Below are positions 14,918 to 20,123 of a DNA stretch of 33,088 nt, piece after piece (the stretch's first letter is position 1; the number at the start of each line of letters is the position of its first letter). The stretch comes from Candidatus Falkowiibacteriota bacterium (lineage in GTDB: Bacteria > Patescibacteriota > Patescibacteriia > Patescibacteriales > UBA12465), in contig CAIMEI010000053.1 of assembly GCA_903839955.1 (NCBI GenBank), positions 1-33,088 on the forward strand, read 5' to 3'. The notes beneath the pieces are model-generated. The model saw only the letters and a list, made by a program, of their open reading frames with translations. It did no database searches and was not told the DNA's origin. A program made the position numbers and the translations under genes.

Positions 14918-15428
14918 ATTTTTGGCGTTTTGCCCGGCGGTGATAATAATTTCTGGTTTTATCCAGAATAAAGCCGTAGAGCCAGCCCATAAATAAGTTG
15001 TCCAATATGTACAGTCCTGAGACGCGGAGAATGATTTTAATGCCAACGCCAACAAATAGGGCGACGCCAACATAAATCGGGATCTGATAAACCGAGAGGG
15101 CCAAAGCGTCAGAGAGCGCCCGGCGAAACCAGTGCCCGTTCAAGCGGACCCGGAACCAATCAATCAGACATCCCAGAAAATAAGCGCCAGCGAAGCGAAT
15201 GACATTGTAGATGATTCTCACCTCCCACCATTGCCTCATGTTAGTTCCGCCTAAAACTACTTCATAAAAAATAGTTAAGGCGCTAGTGATAATCCCGAAG
15301 ATTATCATGGTGACGGTATTGATTTTTATTTCTACCCAGGGAATTTTCAAATTCTTCCTGGCAGAAAATCCCAGCGGGATAGCCAGCGTTTTGGCACGCT
15401 GCAAACAGAAAAATTTGATTTTTTTCAT
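14916..15428 (-). CDS. alaE: AlaE-family L-alanine exporter
   Basis: The 170-residue protein has four hydrophobic helices and follows the AlaE pattern from memory. NTVTMIIFGIITSALTIFYE aligns with the first helix. RIIYNVIRFAGAYFLGCLID follows as helix two, then the conserved loop WFRRALSDALALSVYQIPIY (in AlaE: a DILAYVTFQSPVY-type stretch). MGWLYGFILDKTRNYY closes the protein (MGAVYGYFLDYCRR-type). AlaE of Escherichia coli exports L-alanine and alanine dipeptides driven by the proton gradient. It has about 20 extra N-terminal residues. In a reduced peptide-scavenging cell, export of excess alanine is plausible, but this is inference. It is a single-gene unit with its own promoter and terminator. 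Confidence 0.8.
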   Translation of the reverse strand: MKKIKFFCLQRAKTLAIPLGFSARKNLKIPWVEIKINTVTMIIFGIITSALTIFYEVVLGGTNMRQWWEVRIIYNVIRFAGAYFLGCLIDWFRVRLNGHWFRRALSDALALSVYQIPIYVGVALFVGVGIKIILRVSGLYILDNLFMGWLYGFILDKTRNYYHRRAKRQK

Positions 15429-15478
15429 GGAAATTTTTTATTTGTTAATGAATCATGGCGCCCAGAGGAGCCAAGATA

Positions 15479-15507
15479 AAATTACTCTCTTTTTGACAAT
15501 TCGTCAA
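15479..15507 (-). promoter_or_regulatory. Probable promoter of the alanine exporter gene
   Basis: Minus strand TTGACG (15507-15502), 17 bp, TAATTT (15484-15479). The leader of about 44 nt contains TGATTCATTAACAA (15455-15442). Confidence 0.45.
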
Positions 15508-15508
15508 A

Positions 15509-15534
15509 CAAAAAAGACGGCTCTTTGGGCCGTC
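15509..15534 (-). terminator. Intrinsic terminator of the HIT-phosphatase operon
   Basis: GACGGCCC-AAA-GAGCCGTC on the minus strand forms an 8-bp stem (one G-U) followed by TTTTTTG. It lies just after the tyrosine phosphatase gene. Confidence 0.9.
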
Positions 15535-15556
15535 CTTCCTGTTCTGAATAAATATT

Positions 15557-16012
15557 TTAGACTAATTTATTTTTCACCAGCCACTCCTCAACGTGCTCCT
15601 TGATGACGGCAAAAGTTTCTTTGGCAAACTGAACTGCTTTTTCCTGGTCGCCGCCGTTAACAGCCAAAAGTTCGTCGGGCATATCGGCGATATACCAAAT
15701 TTCATAGGCTTTTAGGTCACAGCCCAGTTCCTCACAACAAAAATCGTATTGTTTGACGCTCATGAAAATCAGTTCGTCCTGGTTCTCGATGATTTCTTTA
15801 GTGCTTTGAATCCAGTGCAAGGAAGCATATTTTTCCAAACCCTCTTCTTCCAAAAGATCGACGGTATAACCACCGATGGCGCCGTTAAGGTTACGCTTTG
15901 CTTCGATGCCACTGGAACTCACAGTGAGGCCAGGAATGTTTTTTGACTTCAAATAGGCTTCCGCCAAGCGACTGCGGAAGGTGTTGCCGGTGCAGACAAA
16001 ATGGATTTTCAT
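15557..16012 (-). CDS. Low-molecular-weight protein tyrosine phosphatase
   Basis: The 151-residue protein has the LMW-PTP P-loop at its N-terminus: VCTGNTFRSRLAE, i.e. C7-x5-R13 with the following Ser14. The general-acid loop is WYIADMPDE near residues 107-114 (Asp110 or Asp113). The length is normal for the family. It hydrolyses phosphotyrosine or a related cysteine-phosphate chemistry; arsenate reductases of the same fold are an alternative, but the extra redox cysteines in the right places are not seen. Its ATG overlaps the HIT gene stop (ATGA), so the two are translationally coupled. Confidence 0.88.
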   Translation of the reverse strand: MKIHFVCTGNTFRSRLAEAYLKSKNIPGLTVSSSGIEAKRNLNGAIGGYTVDLLEEEGLEKYASLHWIQSTKEIIENQDELIFMSVKQYDFCCEELGCDLKAYEIWYIADMPDELLAVNGGDQEKAVQFAKETFAVIKEHVEEWLVKNKLV

Positions 16013-16440
16013 AATTTGGATATTTTCTTTAATTCTTTTTTAAGATTCTTTTCTTCATCGGTGCTTAAAATCTTTCGTACTGCCGTGTTAAGGCTCGTAT
16101 CTTGAATAAAGCCGCCGGGAATAATGTGGCCGTGCAGATGTTTGATGCTCTTACCCAAAGACCCGCTGTCCCTGGTCAGAAGTGTACAGTCATTATGACC
16201 GAGCTTGCCCAGGGTTTTCACGCCCGTCACAAATAAGGCTGTCATGCAGATATGCTCTTCCCAGGTCAGCTCCGCTAAATTTTCCACGTGGCGCTTGGGG
16301 ATCACCAGGAGATGATATTTGTGATAAGGCGCCAAGGAATAGGTGAGATAAGCCCCGTCATTTTCCAGGAGAATTTTACCCTTGATGTCCTCACAAAAGG
16401 GACAAACCTTCAGGTTTTTGAGATAAGTTAGGTATTTCAT
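16009..16440 (-). CDS. HIT-family nucleotide-binding protein
   Basis: The 143-residue protein has the histidine triad H101-L-H103-G-H105 (KHLHGHIIPGG) and the upstream HIT features YHLLVIPKRHVENL and an N-terminal CPFC pair that often binds zinc in this family. HIT proteins hydrolyse or transfer nucleotidyl groups from compounds such as dinucleoside polyphosphates or AMP-amidates. It is the first gene of a two-gene operon with the tyrosine phosphatase, overlapping by 4 bp. Its promoter is an extended -10 type (16450-16458). Confidence 0.9.
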   Translation of the reverse strand: MKYLTYLKNLKVCPFCEDIKGKILLENDGAYLTYSLAPYHKYHLLVIPKRHVENLAELTWEEHICMTALFVTGVKTLGKLGHNDCTLLTRDSGSLGKSIKHLHGHIIPGGFIQDTSLNTAVRKILSTDEEKNLKKELKKISKL

Positions 16441-16449
16441 AATAAACTT

Positions 16450-16458
16450 ATTTTAGCA
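16450..16458 (-). promoter_or_regulatory. Extended -10 promoter of the HIT operon
   Basis: Minus strand TGC-TAAAAT (16458-16450) matches the TGnTATAAT extended -10 with one change; no good -35 is seen. The leader is very short (about 3-7 nt), so initiation may be nearly leaderless. Confidence 0.45.
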
Positions 16459-16486
16459 CAAATCCGACACTTTCCGGAAGTCGCTC

Positions 16487-16515
16487 TTGACATTTACCAG
16501 TTATTTATGATAAAT
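16487..16515 (+). promoter_or_regulatory. Probable promoter of the two small paralogues
   Basis: TTGACA (16487-16492) is followed after 17 bp by ATAAAT (16510-16515), or TAAATT one base later. The leader includes TTATTAACAA before the ATG at 16553. Confidence 0.5.
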
Positions 16516-16552
16516 TCAGCCATAGTTTATTAACAACCAAAAAAGAAAATAA

Positions 16553-16894
16553 ATGAACAAAGCCGCGACCGAATTTGAAATTGATGATTTGAAAAGGCAA
16601 ATTATCAATCACGAGAATCTCAGCAAGCAGATAAAGGATATTTTTCTAGCCCTAGTGAACAATAGTTGCCGCCTCACCAGAGCAGTCGCCTTTGCCGCCG
16701 AGGAAGAAATATTTCCCGCGCTCCTAAAAGGAGATACCGTTTGCCACTGCGTCATTCACGAGAGAAGATGCCTAACCGTTGAATGCGACCGTCAAAAAAA
16801 ACAATATCTGGTCTATTTTCAGCCAGACGTTAAAGAAAAAGTAATTTTCAACAGAAATCAGGCGGTAGTTATCGACCTTGAAGATATTAAATAA
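16553..16894 (+). CDS. Small hypothetical protein, first of a tandem paralogous pair
   Basis: The 113-residue product has an N-terminal helical part (EIDDLKRQIINHENLSKQI, IFLALVNNS) and a C-terminal strand-rich part (RRCLTVECDRQKKQYLVYF). It has no signal peptide or membrane helix, so it is probably cytoplasmic. It resembles the next gene by eye in length, in the I-K/R-x-QI and ALVxxS helices, and in the Cys-containing strand ending in V-Y-x-P. Three Cys and one His around CHCVIHERRC could bind a metal, but the neighbour does not keep them. No family recognised. Confidence 0.65.
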   Translation: MNKAATEFEIDDLKRQIINHENLSKQIKDIFLALVNNSCRLTRAVAFAAEEEIFPALLKGDTVCHCVIHERRCLTVECDRQKKQYLVYFQPDVKEKVIFNRNQAVVIDLEDIK

Positions 16895-16900
16895 ATCATC

Positions 16901-17221
16901 GTGAACGATAACCAAGAAAAAATTCAGGTGATCAAAAACCAAATTTTGGCCCTGCCCTTCAACAACCAGCGCATGAAAAAAATAATGATTGCCCTCGTTG
17001 AAGAAAGCAAGCTGCACAAAGCTACTTCTTTTCAGCCCTCCAATCCAGACGACGGCTTTCCGGAATATTCTTATTTGAAATTCACTTTTCTCAATAAGTA
17101 TATTTTTAAAAGTGTTTGCCGGAAAGGACAATGCGTTGTCACCTATCGCCCCAAGGGCAATAAGGCGAGCGCCCGACCAATCACCGCCGAAAAAATAGAG
17201 GCAGTGATTATTAAAACTTAA
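16901..17221 (+). CDS. Small hypothetical protein, second of a tandem paralogous pair (GTG start)
   Basis: The frame opens with GTG at 16901, six bases after the stop of the first gene, and encodes 106 residues. Shared features with its neighbour are IKNQI, IMIALVEES and CRKGQCVVTYRPKG. It is probably in the same operon and ends at a bidirectional terminator shared with uvrC. Identity with the neighbour is low, so the duplication is old or the similarity is only structural. Function unknown. Confidence 0.65.
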   Translation: MNDNQEKIQVIKNQILALPFNNQRMKKIMIALVEESKLHKATSFQPSNPDDGFPEYSYLKFTFLNKYIFKSVCRKGQCVVTYRPKGNKASARPITAEKIEAVIIKT

Positions 17222-17248
17222 AAACCGATTGTTAGTAATCGGTTTTTT
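17221..17248. terminator. Bidirectional intrinsic terminator containing the uvrC stop codon
   Basis: AAAACCGATT (17221-17230) and AATCGGTTTT (17237-17246) form a perfect 10-bp stem with a 6-nt loop. The uvrC stop codon (17232-17234) lies in the loop, and the plus-strand gene ends at the first base of the stem. T-tracts follow on both strands. Confidence 0.92.
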
Positions 17249-18413
17249 TATACCCTGAATTTTTCTTCGCTCCTCGTTTCCGGCCAAAGTTGGCAAAACG
17301 GTGCGCCTCTTCCCTGACCTTCAAAAGTACCGGTTTGAGATTTTTGAAAAGTTCTTTGGAATTGTCTTTGGTGCCGCGCGCAAACACCAGGCGGTCGCCG
17401 CCGAATTTGGAAATGCCTACTAGCGACGGGCGCAAATTTAGCTTCGCTAGCTCCCGAGTCAAGAAAGAAATCTGTGGTGAACCGCCGTCAATCATAATCA
17501 GATCTGGCATAGGCCACTCGGCGTGCTGAAAACGACGGGTCAGAACTTCCAGCAAGGCCCGTTCATCGTCACCGCCGGGGGCTTCCTGGAGCTTGAAGAG
17601 GCGGTACTGCGCTTTATCCGGCTCCGTACCGGAAAAGACCACCATCGAGCCATAAGAATCCTTGCCGGCCAAGTGAGAAATGTCATAGCCTTCAATGCGG
17701 TTGAGGTGCGGTGTCTCCAAATTCTCTTCCCGCATCAAGAGAGAAACATCTTGCAAGTGACGCAGGGCTTTTTCTTGGAGCGGATTTTCTTTGGCCAGCT
17801 GTTTCAAGAGTCTCGTCCTTTCTCCGGACAAAAGCATTTTCAAGTGCTTGATATTTTTTTGATAGTCCTTGGGCTTAATGATGCCCAGGCAGGAACCTGG
17901 ACATAGACCAACTTGATAATCAAAACAGGCTTTGCCATTATTTGGCACGCAGGTGCTCCAGGGGAAAACTCTCCGGATTAGCCTTAGAGCGTTCGCGATG
18001 AGAGTTTGCGATTGGTAGGGACCGAAAACCGTATAGCGGTCTTCGGGAAATTTCTTCAGGTCTTGGCCACGGATGATAATCGGCTTGGGATAGTCGCCGC
18101 TGGTGATGACGATATAAAGGAAAGAGCGATTGTCGCGGTCGCGAACATTATATTTCGGCCAATAGCTTTTAATCTCCTTGGCTTCCAAAATTATCGCCTC
18201 CAGCAAAGTTTCCGTTTCCTGCCAGCGCAAATCATGGGCGCTCGCCACCATTTCGGCAATGCGCCGCTCCACGTTTTTCTGAAAATATTGAGAAAGCCTA
18301 TTCTTGAGACTGGTCGCTCGGCCGACATAAAGAACTTCTCCATTTTCGTCTAACCAAAAATAAACGCCAGGCGCTTTGGGGGCTAATTTTGCTTTTTCTT
18401 TGGGGGTTGGCAT
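17232..18413 (-). CDS. uvrC: Excinuclease UvrC, strongly shortened
   Basis: UvrC makes both incisions in nucleotide excision repair. This protein has 393 residues instead of about 600. Present are the GIY-YIG nuclease (GVYFWLDENGEVLYVGRA, residues 16-33; R39; LEAKEIKSYWPKYN), the four [4Fe-4S] cysteines C155, C163, C171 and C175, and the RNase H-like nuclease with D244 (EGYDISHLAG), D309 (IMIDGG) and H371 (EEAHRFA). Missing are a clear UVR motif (residues 190-230 lack the usual FE.AA..RD.I), the segment of about 130 residues normally between UVR and the RNase H region, and the C-terminal helix-hairpin-helix pair. Both catalytic sites look intact, so I call it functional. A minus-strand TATAAT lies at 18438-18433. 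Confidence 0.92.
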   Translation of the reverse strand: MPTPKEKAKLAPKAPGVYFWLDENGEVLYVGRATSLKNRLSQYFQKNVERRIAEMVASAHDLRWQETETLLEAIILEAKEIKSYWPKYNVRDRDNRSFLYIVITSGDYPKPIIIRGQDLKKFPEDRYTVFGPYQSQTLIANALRLIRRVFPWSTCVPNNGKACFDYQVGLCPGSCLGIIKPKDYQKNIKHLKMLLSGERTRLLKQLAKENPLQEKALRHLQDVSLLMREENLETPHLNRIEGYDISHLAGKDSYGSMVVFSGTEPDKAQYRLFKLQEAPGGDDERALLEVLTRRFQHAEWPMPDLIMIDGGSPQISFLTRELAKLNLRPSLVGISKFGGDRLVFARGTKDNSKELFKNLKPVLLKVREEAHRFANFGRKRGAKKNSGYKKTDY

Positions 18414-18432
18414 TTATAGGAATCCAAAAGAA

Positions 18433-18438
18433 ATTATA
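18433..18438 (-). promoter_or_regulatory. Possible -10 box for uvrC
   Basis: A perfect minus-strand TATAAT lies 19 bp before the uvrC ATG and overlaps the end of the upstream gene. No convincing -35 is visible at the expected spacing. Confidence 0.35.
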
Positions 18439-18787
18439 ATTTTTCTAAAAAAATATCTATTTGCTCCAATAAATAAGAAGTCGCTCTATTTTTTCTTAAG
18501 GCTGTAATATTTTCGTTGCAATTAAAAAAAATTTCTGCACTTTTTAATTCATCATCAGATTCGTTTGAGTCTATATTATTTTTTAACGCCCAATCATCTC
18601 TATCAATAAAAAAGTCTTTATACCCAGGTCTATTATCTTCTTTGTAATTACCGTTTAGACCAGAAACCACCACTTTTAACTGGCTAGCAATATATTTATC
18701 CCCACATAAGCAAATATATGGTTCGTAAACAAATTTTATATTTATATTTTGACCTTTGATATTTTTGTATAATAGAAAATTATTCAT
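18434..18787 (-). CDS. Hypothetical protein in an AT-rich insert
   Basis: The 117-residue product has no signal peptide or membrane helix. It opens MNNFLLYKNIKGQNINIKF and contains a Cys pair (YICLCGDKY), a Gly/Asn-rich turn and a C-terminal helix (YLLEQIDIFLEKL). No family is recognised. The gene follows the small membrane protein by 8 bp and is the last of a three-gene unit led by fic. Base and codon use here are much more AT-rich (AAT, AAA, ATA and TTA dominate) than in uvrC and uvrA, which suggests later acquisition. It could be a partner or immunity gene of the Fic protein, but nothing in the sequence proves this. Confidence 0.6.
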   Translation of the reverse strand: MNNFLLYKNIKGQNINIKFVYEPYICLCGDKYIASQLKVVVSGLNGNYKEDNRPGYKDFFIDRDDWALKNNIDSNESDDELKSAEIFFNCNENITALRKNRATSYLLEQIDIFLEKL

Positions 18788-18795
18788 ACAAAATA

Positions 18796-19089
18796 TTATT
18801 TATATTGTTTATAGCAATTATCTTTAGCTGCTTGTATTTTGCTATCTAAATCTGGGATATACTGAAAATCCTTAGTAACAGGGTTCGTCTCTAGTTTTTT
18901 GACATTGTTAGTTGCATTGTCTAAACAAACAGACAATCCAACTTGCTTATCTTTTTCCATTTGCAACTCTATCTGTTGATACTTTTCAATAGACCGCTGT
19001 TTATTCGCCTGGCTGGCATAGTAAAATCCTCCAAGAATAAGCGAACATAATAAAATACTAGCTGGTAAAATTAATTTATGTTTATTCAT
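18796..19089 (-). CDS. Small membrane-anchored or exported hypothetical protein
   Basis: The 97-residue product has one hydrophobic segment (residues 7-26, LILPASILLCSLILGGFYYA). A charged helix (QRSIEKYQQIELQMEKDKQV) and a tail with two cysteines (VCLDNA and DNCYKQ) follow; these could form a disulfide outside the cell. It lies 15 bp after fic and 8 bp before the 117-residue gene. It is AT-rich like its neighbour. Family not recognised. Confidence 0.6.
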   Translation of the reverse strand: MNKHKLILPASILLCSLILGGFYYASQANKQRSIEKYQQIELQMEKDKQVGLSVCLDNATNNVKKLETNPVTKDFQYIPDLDSKIQAAKDNCYKQYK

Positions 19090-19104
19090 ATTATATTTAT
19101 TATA

Positions 19105-20010
19105 TTATTTTTCAGTTATCCGACTTTTGTATTCAAAATCCTCGCCGATTTTCCAAACGCCTTTTTCTCGGAAAGCCGGAATGTTCTGGCGGCGCGCGGC
19201 ATTAATCATTCCTGGGGCGGAAAAATTATGCATCTTGGTATATTCGGAAAGAGTAATAATTTTTTGACCTTTAAGATAAGTGATTCTTTTATTTAATGAT
19301 TCGGTTAAAGCTAAGGCAATAACCCTTTCCATTGTTTTAGTATTCTTTTCGTCGCGATATCGTGAAAAGGATTGATAGTATTCTTTCTTTTCGCGATCTC
19401 TAATAATAATTATCGGAAAGCCCAGGCGTTGCAACTGAAAACAAATCAACACCCGGCCAATACGGCCATTGCCATCACAAAATGGATGAATAGTTTCAAA
19501 ATCTAAATGAAATTTAGCAATTTTATCCAAAAAATAATTAGCTAAATCACTGGTATATTCGGTGATGATCGCTTCAATCATCCGCTCAACATGTTCCGGC
19601 GCCGGGGCGACATGAGTTCCGACGCGAACATATTCACCAAGCTTTCTAAAACGCCCAGCAATATTATCATCAATTCCGCCAATCAGCATTTGATGCAAAA
19701 GCAAAATTGTTTCTTTGTTGGTCTCAGTTTCTTTGCTCTTATTGCGAATGTAGCCGATAACGCGAGCCAAATTTTTAGCTTCGTAAACTTCGCGCAAAGA
19801 AACATCGCGCGAGACCTCCATGTCCAAAAGAATCTTCTCAGTTTCTTTGAGGGTTAGGGTGGAATTCTCAATAGCGTTGGAATTATAAACGCTTTCTGGC
19901 GCTTCTGCTTCGTCAATCATCACCAAAAGAGACTCCTTGCCCTGGCGAAGAGTGTCATATTCGCTTTTTAAGGCTGTGAGCCTGTCTTTTATCGGTTTTG
20001 TGACCGCCAT
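19105..20010 (-). CDS. Fic-domain protein (probable AMPylase), class II with N-terminal inhibitory helix
   Basis: The 301-residue protein carries the Fic core HPFCDGNGRIGR at residues 175-186, a perfect match to HPFx[DE]GNGRxxR with catalytic His175. The N-terminal inhibitory motif SNAIEN (44-49) fits [ST]xxxE[GN], so this is the self-inhibited class II type, in which the Glu blocks the ATP site. The C-terminal 60 residues (IITLSEYTKMHNFSAPGMIN) look like a small DNA-binding or winged-helix domain, common in this subgroup. Fic enzymes transfer AMP (or other groups) to hydroxyl side chains of proteins; the target is unknown. It has a near-perfect promoter and leads two small genes. It splits the uvr region and may be a mobile addition. 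Confidence 0.9.
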   Translation of the reverse strand: MAVTKPIKDRLTALKSEYDTLRQGKESLLVMIDEAEAPESVYNSNAIENSTLTLKETEKILLDMEVSRDVSLREVYEAKNLARVIGYIRNKSKETETNKETILLLHQMLIGGIDDNIAGRFRKLGEYVRVGTHVAPAPEHVERMIEAIITEYTSDLANYFLDKIAKFHLDFETIHPFCDGNGRIGRVLICFQLQRLGFPIIIIRDREKKEYYQSFSRYRDEKNTKTMERVIALALTESLNKRITYLKGQKIITLSEYTKMHNFSAPGMINAARRQNIPAFREKGVWKIGEDFEYKSRITEK

Positions 20011-20035
20011 ATAGTTTATTATTTAATATAATAGT

Positions 20036-20064
20036 ATTATAGACGATTTACATAAAAAAGTCAA
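20036..20064 (-). promoter_or_regulatory. Promoter of the fic unit
   Basis: Minus strand TTGACT (20064-20059), 17 bp, TATAAT (20041-20036). The expected leader is about 20 nt. Confidence 0.8.
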
Positions 20065-20065
20065 T

Positions 20066-20108
20066 ATTTAGTGAATTACACCCATTTTTTACTTCCTATT
20101 CACTAAAT
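20066..20108. repeat. 11-bp perfect inverted repeat before the fic promoter
   Basis: ATTTAGTGAAT (20066-20076) and ATTCACTAAAT (20098-20108) are exact inverted copies with 21 bp between them, one base away from the fic -35 box. On the minus strand the hairpin is followed, after the -35 box, by TTTTTT, so it might also end uvrA transcripts weakly. An operator is the alternative. Confidence 0.6.
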
Positions 20109-20123
20109 TATCTAATAATCCCT

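Noticed and set aside
17232..18413. UvrC as a truncated pseudogene
   Set aside because: Both nuclease sites and the four Fe-S cysteines are intact, the frame is unbroken, and the end coincides with a proper terminator; this is a reduced but apparently working gene.
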